Shown: positions 1 to 7,273 of the stretch, in pieces
Position numbering within the stretch: the first letter of the stretch is position 1
How the letters are laid out: every line of letters begins with the position of its first letter
Assembly (NCBI RefSeq): GCF_001664485.1
Contig: NZ_CP013630.1
Coordinates: forward strand, 685,001-749,000
Direction: 5' to 3'
DNA: 64,000 nucleotides
From: Rhizobium sp. N324
GTDB taxonomy: Bacteria > Pseudomonadota > Alphaproteobacteria > Rhizobiales > Rhizobiaceae
Notes under the pieces: model-generated
Seen by the model: only the letters and a program-made list of their open reading frames with translations
Told to the model about the DNA's origin: nothing
Databases searched by the model: none
Position numbers and translations under genes: made by a program

Positions 1-6
1 CATCGC

Positions 7-1602
7 TTAGTTTTGTTCCGCACAAAGAGCAAGCGAATCGCCGCGCTGCAGCAATTCCAAATGGTCGACATATTCGAGCGCCTCTTCGAGTTGCTGCAGG
101 GTCGGCGGCTTGACCATATAGGCGCGCGCACCGAGATTCCTGGCTCGCTGCCGGTCGGTCTCATCGCTTGACGTGCTGAGAATGCAGACGGGAATCTGCT
201 TGAGGCGGATATCGGCGGAAAGCGCACGCAGCACCTCGAAGCCGTCCATGATCGGCATGTTGATGTCGAGCAGCATCAGGTCGATCTGCGGCACATCGGC
301 AATACCGGCGCGCGTCTCCAGCAGCCGCATCGCCTCGCGCCCGTTGGTGGCTACATGCAGGTTGAAGTCCACCTTCTCCCGCCGCATCAGCTTGATCTTC
401 AAAAGCTGGATGTCGGCCGGGCTATCCTCCACCAGCAGCACTTCGGCAAGCCTGCCCGCCCCTTCGCCCGGCTGCTCCGCCCCTTTGCCGCTGTGCGGGA
501 CGGCCGCTGCGGCGGCCGGCTCCGGCCTCGTCACGGCGAGCGGCACGTCGAGAATGAAGGTGGCGCCCGGGCCATTTTCGGCTTCGCACCAGATCGCGCC
601 GCCATGCAGCTGCGCGATGCGGCGGCAGATGGCAAGGCCGAGCCCGGTGCCCTCGATGCCGCGGCCGACGAGGCGCTTGAACGGCTGGAAGATCAGTTCG
701 CGATGCTGGGGGTCGATGCCGGGCCCATTGTCACGCACGGTGAGCCGGCAGAAATCGCCCTGGGCTTCTCCCGAGATCGTCACCTCCGGAACCGTCTGCT
801 CGCAATAGCGGATGGCATTCGACACGAGGTTCTGCAACAGTTGGGTCAGCAGCGTCGCGTCGCCCATGACCTCCGGCAGCGCTCCGCGGATGATCACGGC
901 GCCGCGGCTTTCGGTCTGCTGGCGCAGATTGTCCTCCACCTGGTCGAGCACGGCAGAGAGCGAGACCGGCGTGAGTTCCGGCCCGCCGGAGGCCTCGAGG
1001 CGGGTGAAGCCGGAGACCTTGACGATCAGGTCTTCCATATGGTCGGCGGCGCTCAGCACATAGTCGAGCAGTTCCCGGTCGTCGGCCGGAAGCGCTGCAG
1101 AACCGGCCAGGATGCGGCTGAAGGATTTGATCGTCCTGAGCGGCTCCTTCAGATCATGGGCCATGGCGCGCGTGAAGATTTCGAGCGATTGCCGCTTCTG
1201 CTCCAGCTGCGCTTCCAGCATGCCGTGCATGATGGCATTCTGGATGCAGCGATGCAGTGTTTCGGGCGACAGCGAATCCTTGGTGAGATAGTCGCGCGCG
1301 CCGCTCTTCATCACCTCGACTGCGACGGTTTCACTACCCTGGCCGGTCAGCATGATGACGTTGGCGGCGGGATCGCTCTCCAGTATATCGGCAAGGACGC
1401 CGAGGCCGTTGCGGCCCGGCAGCGAATAGTCGAGCAGGATGCAGTTCGGCCGCTTGCGCCCGTTCAGCGCAAGACCCTCTTCGCCCGTTTCCGCCTCCAG
1501 AACGCTATAGGCGGTGCTGGAGACGCGGCTCAATATGCGGCGATAGACCTCGCGATCGTCGATATTGTCGTCGATGATGAGAATGCTGCAGACTTCTGCC
1601 AA
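7..1602 (-). CDS. Hybrid histidine kinase with receiver domains at both ends
   Basis: Predicted 531-residue soluble signalling protein. Domains in order: receiver (about 5-120, phospho-acceptor D58 in LLDYS, K108), HisKA dimerisation region with H149 in AMAHDLKEPLR, an HATPase_c domain (N box near 258-265, DNGPGI at 291-296, GTGLGL near 318-323), an alanine/proline-rich linker, and a second receiver (about 386-510, D446 in LLDIN, K498). There is no membrane segment, so input must come through phosphorylation of the first receiver or by protein contact. The start is TTG, with a GAGGA motif inside the end of the preceding receiver gene and only 4 bases between the genes. It is the last gene of a three-gene operon with the membrane PAS kinase and a single-domain receiver, which suggests a phosphorelay. 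The signal and output are unknown. Confidence 0.9.
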   Translation of the reverse strand: MAEVCSILIIDDNIDDREVYRRILSRVSSTAYSVLEAETGEEGLALNGRKRPNCILLDYSLPGRNGLGVLADILESDPAANVIMLTGQGSETVAVEVMKSGARDYLTKDSLSPETLHRCIQNAIMHGMLEAQLEQKRQSLEIFTRAMAHDLKEPLRTIKSFSRILAGSAALPADDRELLDYVLSAADHMEDLIVKVSGFTRLEASGGPELTPVSLSAVLDQVEDNLRQQTESRGAVIIRGALPEVMGDATLLTQLLQNLVSNAIRYCEQTVPEVTISGEAQGDFCRLTVRDNGPGIDPQHRELIFQPFKRLVGRGIEGTGLGLAICRRIAQLHGGAIWCEAENGPGATFILDVPLAVTRPEPAAAAAVPHSGKGAEQPGEGAGRLAEVLLVEDSPADIQLLKIKLMRREKVDFNLHVATNGREAMRLLETRAGIADVPQIDLMLLDINMPIMDGFEVLRALSADIRLKQIPVCILSTSSDETDRQRARNLGARAYMVKPPTLQQLEEALEYVDHLELLQRGDSLALCAEQN

Positions 1603-1606
1603 TCTG

Positions 1607-2032
1607 TCAGTCCTCGAGCGGCAGGATGGCGATTTCGAACCAGTATTCCTTCAGCCGCTGGATCGCAGCGAACAGCCCGTCGAGATCGACCGGCTTCTGC
1701 ACATAGGTATTGGCCCCGAGCGCATAGCAGCCTTCGATATCGCGCTCATCGTCCGAGGTGGTGAGGATCACCACCGGGATCTTGCGCCATCCGGCGTTCG
1801 ACTTGATCGCCTCCAGTGTCTTGCGGCCATCAAGGCCCGGCATGTTGAGATCGAGCAGGATCAGCCCCGGTTTCGGCACCATGGCGGTGAGCATGTCGAG
1901 CGCTTCCTGGCCGGAGGCGGCCCAGCGGATCGAATTGCGCAGGTTGGTGCGTTTGAAGGCGCGCATCGTTGCTTCGAAATCGTCTTCGCTGTCCTCGACG
2001 ATCAGGATCGGTTGCGTGTCACGCTGCTGCAT
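1607..2032 (-). CDS. Single-domain response regulator (Rcp1-like)
   Basis: A 141-residue protein consisting only of a receiver domain: acidic pair E13/D14, phospho-acceptor D61 in ILLDLNMPG, a T/S pair after VVILTT, and K113 in VQKPVD. The phrase ILIVEDSEDDFE and the isolated domain resemble the small regulators that partner phytochrome-like kinases of the HDLKEPLR type. The ATG is preceded by AGGGG and overlaps the end of the PAS kinase gene by 14 bases, so the two are probably translationally coupled. It likely takes phosphoryl groups from the upstream kinase and passes them to, or competes with, the downstream hybrid kinase. It has no DNA-binding or enzymatic output domain. Confidence 0.9.
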   Translation of the reverse strand: MQQRDTQPILIVEDSEDDFEATMRAFKRTNLRNSIRWAASGQEALDMLTAMVPKPGLILLDLNMPGLDGRKTLEAIKSNAGWRKIPVVILTTSDDERDIEGCYALGANTYVQKPVDLDGLFAAIQRLKEYWFEIAILPLED

Positions 2033-4160
2033 TCTGCCCCTCGCGCTTTTTTCCCAGGGTGAAATAGAATGTCGTGCCGGTGCCGACCTCGGATTCCAGC
2101 CAGATATCGCCATTGTGCCGCGCGATGATCTTGCGGACGAAGGTGAGGCCGGCTCCGGTGCCGTCGTCGGAATCCTGCGACTTTTCCAGCCGTTTGAAAA
2201 TGCGGAAAATGTCCTCATGGAATTCCTGGGGTATGCCCTTGCCGTTATCCCTGACGAAAAACACGTTGCGGGCAACCGTGCCGTCCTTGCCGACATACCG
2301 CTCAAGATAGCCGATCGACACCAGCGGCGCCGGTTTGTCGTTGTATTTGATCGCATTGGTGATGAGATTGCGGAACACTTCGGTCAGCCGCGGCGCGTCG
2401 CAGACGACATCCGGCAACTGGCCGTCGATGACGACCTTGGCATGCCGCTCTTCCAGCAGCAGCTCCATCGTCGCGACGACATCCTTGACGATCAGGCCGA
2501 TATCACTGCGTTTGACCGCCAGCTGCTGCCGCCCGAGCCGGGAGAAATAAAGCAGGTCGTTGACGAGTTTTTCCATGCGCTGGCTGAGGCGCACCAGCCG
2601 GTTCAACCGGCGCACGCCGTCGTCGTCGAGCTTGTCTTCATAGTCTTCGAGGAGAAAGCGAGAGTGGTTGTGCAGGCCGCGCAGCGGTTCCTTGAGATCA
2701 TGCGAGGCGATATAGGCGAATTCGTCGAGGTCGTGGTTGCTGCGCTCGAGCTCGGCCGTATAGGCCTCGAGCTGGGCAAGTGTCGTTTTCATCCGCTCTT
2801 CCTGCCGGGCACGCTCGCTGATGTCGCGCACGATGCCGACGAAGATCTTCGCGTCGCCGGTGGCGACGGCGCTGATCGAAACGTCGATCGGAAAGACGAT
2901 GCCGTTCTTGCGTCGTCCGGAGACCATGCGCGTCGTGCCGATGATACGCTCCTCGCCGGTCTTGCGGTAATGGGCGAGATAGCCGTCATGCTCGGAATGG
3001 TAGGGTTCGGGCATCAGCATCTTGATATTCCGGCCGATCGTCTCCTGCGGTGAGTACCCGAACATGCTTTCGGCGGCCGGGTTGTAGCTCCGGATCGTTC
3101 CCCCCTCGTCGATGACGATGACGGCATCGGGCGTGCCGCGCACCAGCGCGCCGAAGCGGACGCGCTCGGTTTCGAGGTTGTGGTTGTTGCGCATGAAATA
3201 AAAGACGAGGATGGCGATCAGCCAGAGCGTCGCCGCCGTAATCGTGCGATTGGCGATCTCCTGCCAGAATGCCGCCTCGTCGTGCCGGACGGCGAAGAAG
3301 CCGAGCATCAGCAGTACGGTGCAGGCAAAGGCGAAGAAAAGCGGTGCGTTCCGGTTGCCGAACCAGAGCGCCGTCAGCACCAGCGGCACATAGAGAATGC
3401 CGTTGGCGACACCGAGCGGCGTATAGAGATCGACGAGAAGCCCGGTGAAGCAGACCGCAGCCGGGATCCAGAGCGGAATCTGCGCCCGGTTTGCCGGCTG
3501 CATCCACCAGGAGCGCGCGAGAAGCCCCGAGCCGAAGATCACCATGCCGACCGCCGTATGCAGCGCCATCGCCGCATAAGATCCCCAGCGGTACCCCTGC
3601 TCGGCGTCGGTGACATAACTGGCGAGCGCGATCATGCCGAGGGTGATGACGACATAGCTCGTCAGTTCCTGCACGACCTGGCTTTTCCCCTCGATGTGGA
3701 GAGAGAGCAGCAGCGAGAGATTGGCGATCAGGAAGACCAGCGCCGTGTTCGGGCCCATGCCGCCTCCGATCTGTGCGATGAAATCCGGCGGAATGACGAA
3801 TCGGCTGATCAACAGGTCGATATTGTGGAACGTCCGGCCGATGGTGACGATTTCCACGAGCCTGGCCGCGGCGATCGCCGCCGCAAACCCCGACATGATC
3901 GTTGCGGCGATCAGAAAGCGACGGGCAGCCAGCGTCGAGGCGGCAAGCCCCAGGCCGGACAGCACGAAGCAGAGCGCGGTGTTGAAGGCCATCGACGGAA
4001 AGCCGGGAACCAGCGAAATGATCACCTCGATCTGCAGCAGCCAGCCGACAAGGGCGCTCATTCCGAGAAGGAACATCAGGCAGCCGACCGCGATCGCGAA
4101 GCCGCGGTAGCGCCGCCGCCGCCGCTGATCCTGCAGGTCCACGTTGCCCTTATCCTGCAC
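2019..4160 (-). CDS. Membrane-bound PAS-domain sensor histidine kinase
   Basis: Predicted 713-residue kinase that starts with GTG. The first 325 residues contain about eight hydrophobic segments (for example around 20-50, 55-80, 83-100, 138-155, 166-182, 197-215, 230-290 and 305-323). A PAS domain follows (about 333-450), then a coiled linker, HisKA with H487 in IASHDLKEPLR, and an HATPase_c domain with DNGKGI and GTGAGLTF. The PAS segment resembles FixL: H391 lies in a HDGYL motif at the position of the FixL haem histidine, and R411 matches FixL R220. Residues at the FixL R206 and H214 positions differ. Haem or redox sensing is therefore possible but not shown. It heads the operon with a receiver and a hybrid kinase. 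Confidence 0.88.
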   Translation of the reverse strand: MQDKGNVDLQDQRRRRRYRGFAIAVGCLMFLLGMSALVGWLLQIEVIISLVPGFPSMAFNTALCFVLSGLGLAASTLAARRFLIAATIMSGFAAAIAAARLVEIVTIGRTFHNIDLLISRFVIPPDFIAQIGGGMGPNTALVFLIANLSLLLSLHIEGKSQVVQELTSYVVITLGMIALASYVTDAEQGYRWGSYAAMALHTAVGMVIFGSGLLARSWWMQPANRAQIPLWIPAAVCFTGLLVDLYTPLGVANGILYVPLVLTALWFGNRNAPLFFAFACTVLLMLGFFAVRHDEAAFWQEIANRTITAATLWLIAILVFYFMRNNHNLETERVRFGALVRGTPDAVIVIDEGGTIRSYNPAAESMFGYSPQETIGRNIKMLMPEPYHSEHDGYLAHYRKTGEERIIGTTRMVSGRRKNGIVFPIDVSISAVATGDAKIFVGIVRDISERARQEERMKTTLAQLEAYTAELERSNHDLDEFAYIASHDLKEPLRGLHNHSRFLLEDYEDKLDDDGVRRLNRLVRLSQRMEKLVNDLLYFSRLGRQQLAVKRSDIGLIVKDVVATMELLLEERHAKVVIDGQLPDVVCDAPRLTEVFRNLITNAIKYNDKPAPLVSIGYLERYVGKDGTVARNVFFVRDNGKGIPQEFHEDIFRIFKRLEKSQDSDDGTGAGLTFVRKIIARHNGDIWLESEVGTGTTFYFTLGKKREGQNAAA

Positions 4161-4353
4161 CCGTCATGTCCTCCTCGGTTCGCGCGGCCATTTTTTCCGA
4201 AATCGAGGAATACTCAATAGGCAGGCGAGGGCGGTGCCGCGCTTTTTGCGAAATGATTTTTCGATAAGATGGATCGAATTTTCGCGAAATCGCGATATCG
4301 TGAGGTCGAAGGACAACGAGGTTCATTCGAACAATATCCAATCACGGTGCTGA
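4161..4353. promoter_or_regulatory. Divergent intergenic region between PAS-kinase operon and receiver gene
   Basis: This 193-base spacer must hold promoters for both directions. It is AT-richer than the flanks and contains two short perfect palindromes close together: TTTCGCGAAA at 4280-4289 and CGATATCG at 4293-4300. They lie about 55-75 bases before the rightward receiver gene and could be operator sites. No promoter hexamers could be assigned with confidence. Confidence 0.35.
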
Positions 4354-4731
4354 ATGCCTACCATAATTTACGTCGACGACAGCAGGGATGATCTCTTCTA
4401 TCTCGACTATATCCGCAGGAAGCAGCATATCGATGTCGATCTATTCTGTTTTTCGACCGCCGAGACGGCGCTGGCGGCGCTGGAGCAGCGTGCGGCGGAA
4501 GGCTGGGCGCTGCCGGAACTGCTGGTCGCCGATCTCTACATGCCGCTCGACAGCGGCATCGCACTGGTGAGCAGGCTGCGCCTAGACGATCGGTTCAAGG
4601 CAATGCGGCTTGCCATCTGCAGCGGCTCGGATGCTGCCGAGGACCGCGCGCGCTCGCTTGAGGCCGGCGCCGATGCCTATCTGGAAAAGCCGCTTGACCT
4701 CGCCAGGATCATTCTCAATCTTGAGATGTAG
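4354..4731 (+). CDS. Single-domain response regulator
   Basis: A 125-residue isolated receiver domain: D8/D9 in IYVDDS, phospho-acceptor D60 in LLVADLYMP, S/G after LAICS, and K112 in LEKPLDL. It is divergently transcribed from the PAS-kinase operon, so it may be another target of that kinase. No output domain is present. The ATG has only a weak ribosome-binding site (GGTGCTGA just upstream). The family assignment is secure; the partner and role are not known. Confidence 0.85.
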   Translation: MPTIIYVDDSRDDLFYLDYIRRKQHIDVDLFCFSTAETALAALEQRAAEGWALPELLVADLYMPLDSGIALVSRLRLDDRFKAMRLAICSGSDAAEDRARSLEAGADAYLEKPLDLARIILNLEM

Positions 4732-5206
4732 GAAGTGGCGAAAGCCCGCCGGCCTGTTCCCCGTCCCATGTCCCAACCATATGACAAACCGCAATTGACA
4801 AGGTCGAGGACGCATCACAAGATGCAACCGAAGCGAAGGAAATGATACGCGAAATAAGCGCTGAGAGAACCGATCGACCCGCGTTCGCCGCCACGAACAT
4901 CAGCCAACCCCTTAGCTGAATGGGTCTGTCGGCTCTCTCGCGCTTACGTCTAGCACTACCTTCCTGCATTCATGGATGTTGAATTCAGGAAGAATACGAT
5001 ACTCAGGTAAGAACTACTGCCCCTCAGTAAAGTCTGCCCGTGCATCACCTGTCGTCGAGATAATTGATGATTTCCGCCTTTGACTATCGAAAGTCCCCGT
5101 TTCGATATTCGTCATCAACCGTCTCGCAATTTTTGTAGCTCTTCGCGTTTAAGACGTATATCCCAAGATTTCGGGATCGGAGGCATCGAGGAGAGGACGA
5201 GTGGGA
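4732..5206. other. Intergenic region with two inverted repeats, no gene seen
   Basis: About 475 bases without a convincing reading frame. It holds the pair of IS66-like ends at 4854-4947 (listed separately) and a smaller hairpin with arms 4961-4971 and 4981-4991 (TTCCTGCATTC against GAATTCAGGAA, one mismatch). The segment 5040-5190 is AT-rich and probably carries the promoter of the LuxR-type gene. The codon pattern in all frames is unlike the neighbouring genes. Confidence 0.5.
4854..4947. repeat. Facing pair of IS66-like terminal inverted repeats (remnant or MITE-like)
   Basis: Two imperfect 25-26-base arms face each other: left 4855-4880 beginning TAAGCGCTGAGAGA, right 4922-4946 whose complement begins TAAGCGCGAGAGAG. 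About 41 bases lie between them. The outermost bases give GTAAGCG on the right end and ATAAGCG on the left. IS66-family elements characteristically end in GTAAGCG. There is no transposase between the arms and no 8-base target duplication outside them (TACGCGAA against GTCTAGCA). It could be an internally deleted IS66 relative or simply a structured RNA. Confidence 0.45.
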
Positions 5207-5911
5207 ATGAACAACGCCCCGGCAATTCCCTTTCATGCCGGACCGGAGTTGAGCCGGGCGATCAATCGCACCGATTTTTTCCGGCTGCTGAAGTCGGCAG
5301 CACAGCACTACAACTTCGACAATTTCACGCTTGCCCGCATTTCCGAGGCTTCGGCCCCTTTCGGAGAACGTGATATCGTCATCACCAATGTCGCCGAGCG
5401 GCGTGTCGGCCTTTTCATCACGACGTTGAAGGAAGCGCTGGGGACCGTCCGGGCAAAGTCCGCCCAGTTTCTGGCAACGCCGGTTCATGGCCGGAGCGCA
5501 CGGCCGGAAGATCATCGTTCCGATTTGGTCTTCAACGAGTTCCTGAGCGGCGTCTTTCTGTTCATCCCGCTGTTCACCCCCGAAGGACGGCGCTATTGCC
5601 TCGTGCTCAGCGGCGAGCGTCAGGAGCCGGACCAGAGCGAGATCGCCGACATGCTTCTCGACACGATGCGGATTTTCGACAAGCTTTATGAGGAAATCCT
5701 GACGCCGGAAATGTCCGGACGGCTGACCCAGCGCGAGCAGGAAATCGTCAAATGGACGAGCGAAGGCAAGACGTCGGCTGAGATCGCCATCATCCTCGGA
5801 CTTTCCGAGCATACGGTGAATTCGCACATCACTGCGGCCGCGCGCAAACTTGACGCCGTCAACCGCGTTCATATGGTGGCGATCGCGTTGCGGAACGGCC
5901 TGGTCACGTGA
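5207..5911 (+). CDS. LuxR-type transcriptional regulator (orphan)
   Basis: A 234-residue protein with an N-terminal ligand-type domain (about 15-165) and a C-terminal LuxR helix-turn-helix (about 173-234; LTQREQEIVKW, EGKTSAEIA, LSEHTVNSHI). It has the same architecture as VisN and VisR farther right, and all three end in a similar helix (NRVHMVAIALRNGL here). I chose the ATG at 5207, 10 bases after a GAGAGG motif; a GTG at 5201 would add two residues but sits too close to that motif. No autoinducer synthase gene is visible nearby, so it is a solo regulator. It may act with the receiver just downstream. Its target genes are unknown. Confidence 0.8.
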   Translation: MNNAPAIPFHAGPELSRAINRTDFFRLLKSAAQHYNFDNFTLARISEASAPFGERDIVITNVAERRVGLFITTLKEALGTVRAKSAQFLATPVHGRSARPEDHRSDLVFNEFLSGVFLFIPLFTPEGRRYCLVLSGERQEPDQSEIADMLLDTMRIFDKLYEEILTPEMSGRLTQREQEIVKWTSEGKTSAEIAIILGLSEHTVNSHITAAARKLDAVNRVHMVAIALRNGLVT

Positions 5912-5942
5912 AGCCGGTTTCGGGATTGAGGAAATTAAGTCG

Positions 5943-6380
5943 ATGACCGCCGAAACTGTGCGAAAAAATGCCGTGAAGGTTCTCTTCGTCGACGACGAAT
6001 TCATCGAATTCCGTGCGCTCAAGAAGAAGATCGCCGACCTCTCCGAGCCGGCCGTCGAGGTTGAATATTCGCCGTCGATCGGTGACGCGCTGGAAAAGAT
6101 CCGCTTGGCGCGTTTCGATCTCATCCTGCTCGACAATCGCCTTCTGCCGAACGCCGATTTCCGCGAAACCGTGCCGGAACTGCGCGGCATCGGCTACACC
6201 GGCCCGATCGGCGTCGTCTCAACCGATATATCGGGCGGCTACTTTCAGGAATTCCCCGATTACGGCGTCGATTTCCGCATCGGCAAGGATGAGATTGACG
6301 CCCAGACGCTGCAGCACATCATCCGCGAATATGTCACCTATGACGTCCCGGATTTCTGGAAGGACGATTACAGCATCTGA
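5943..6380 (+). CDS. Single-domain response regulator, atypical
   Basis: A 145-residue receiver-only protein: D17/D18 in VLFVDDE, phospho-acceptor D64 in LILLDNRLLP, S/T near 93-94 in VVSTD, and K115 in RIGKDE. The C-terminal tail (VPDFWKDDYSI) extends past the usual last helix. The ATG at 5943 lies 31 bases after the LuxR-type gene, so the two are probably co-transcribed. The gene converges with the small histidine kinase at 6390, which is a plausible phosphodonor. No output domain is present; it may act by protein contact with the LuxR-type regulator. Confidence 0.8.
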   Translation: MTAETVRKNAVKVLFVDDEFIEFRALKKKIADLSEPAVEVEYSPSIGDALEKIRLARFDLILLDNRLLPNADFRETVPELRGIGYTGPIGVVSTDISGGYFQEFPDYGVDFRIGKDEIDAQTLQHIIREYVTYDVPDFWKDDYSI

Positions 6381-6389
6381 AAAGAACGC

Positions 6390-7100
6390 TTAGGCGACGG
6401 GAAGGCGGATGAGGAAGCGGCTGCCGCTTTGATCCGAATGCTCCAGGCTGAGATCGCCGCCAAGCGCTGTCAGAAACTCTCGCGCCGTCGTCAATCCGAG
6501 GCCGGCGCCCGGCACCGTTCCCGCCTTCGGCAATTTCCAGAACGGCTCGAAGATCCGCTCCCGGTAAGCAGGATCGATGCCCGTCCCATTGTCGGAAATC
6601 CGGATGAACCAATCCGCCCCCATTCGCTCCGCCGCGATAGCCACCTGCAGCGGCGCGTCGCCACGATAGGTGAGGGCATTGGCCAGCAGATGCCGCAGCA
6701 CCAGGCCGAGCAGGGCCGGGTCGGTCCGGATGGAGGGCAGGCCCCGGCTTTCCAGCGTCGCATCGTGCACCGCGCTTTCGTCTATCAACTCGCCCCAGAT
6801 ATTTTCGGCCAGCGCCTGCAGATCGACCTCTTCGGGCGTCACCTGAGGTGCTCCGCCGGCAAGGTTCATCAATGCCTTGGTGAGGCGCTGCGCGGTTTGC
6901 GCCTTTTCCATGATCATCCGCAGGCTCTGAAGCTGTTCGCCGTCGAGCGTTTCCTGGAGATCGTCGAGCAATAGCTCGGCATACATGGCGATATGGCGCA
7001 GCGGTGATTGCAGGTCGTGCGAGGCGGTGGCGAGAAAACGCTTGATGCGCTCCTCACTGCTATCGTTCTCTTCCGGTCGTCGCGTCGGGTTTGATGGCAT
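6390..7100 (-). CDS. Small soluble histidine kinase
   Basis: A 236-residue kinase core with no sensor domain and no membrane segment: HisKA with H28 in TASHDLQSPLR and HATPase_c with an N box (HLLANALTYRG), DNGTGIDP and GAGLGLTTARE. I chose the ATG at 7100, preceded by GGGGGA; an upstream in-frame extension is possible but reads unlike coding sequence. The FLATASHDLQSPLR core resembles the phytochrome/hybrid type of the operon at 1-4160. It faces the receiver at 5943-6380 across a 9-base gap, which suggests the two work together. Confidence 0.82.
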   Translation of the reverse strand: MPSNPTRRPEENDSSEERIKRFLATASHDLQSPLRHIAMYAELLLDDLQETLDGEQLQSLRMIMEKAQTAQRLTKALMNLAGGAPQVTPEEVDLQALAENIWGELIDESAVHDATLESRGLPSIRTDPALLGLVLRHLLANALTYRGDAPLQVAIAAERMGADWFIRISDNGTGIDPAYRERIFEPFWKLPKAGTVPGAGLGLTTAREFLTALGGDLSLEHSDQSGSRFLIRLPVA

Positions 7101-7210
7101 CTGGCGGTTCCCCCGATCTCTGCTACAGCGCCGCGCTTCTTTCTCAGATGCGCCAACGACGCTGTAATCCGTTGAATCGCTGCAGGATTTTATCTCTGCA
7201 GTCATCGACA

Positions 7211-7246
7211 ATAGAAAGAGGGCGCCGGCTCTGCAACCGGCGCCCT
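7211..7246 (-). terminator. Terminator of the secDF transcript
   Basis: Read on the minus strand, a perfect 10-base stem (AGGGCGCCGG against CCGGCGCCCT, arms 7237-7246 and 7219-7228, 8-base loop) is followed by CTTTCTATT. It lies 28 bases beyond the secDF stop codon. Confidence 0.8.
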
Positions 7247-7273
7247 GTTCAAGCATGCGTCAACACGCGGATT

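Noticed and set aside
4715..4969. Short minus-strand frame in the 4732-5206 spacer
   Set aside because: No ribosome-binding site, no family resemblance, and it runs through the IS66-like repeats.
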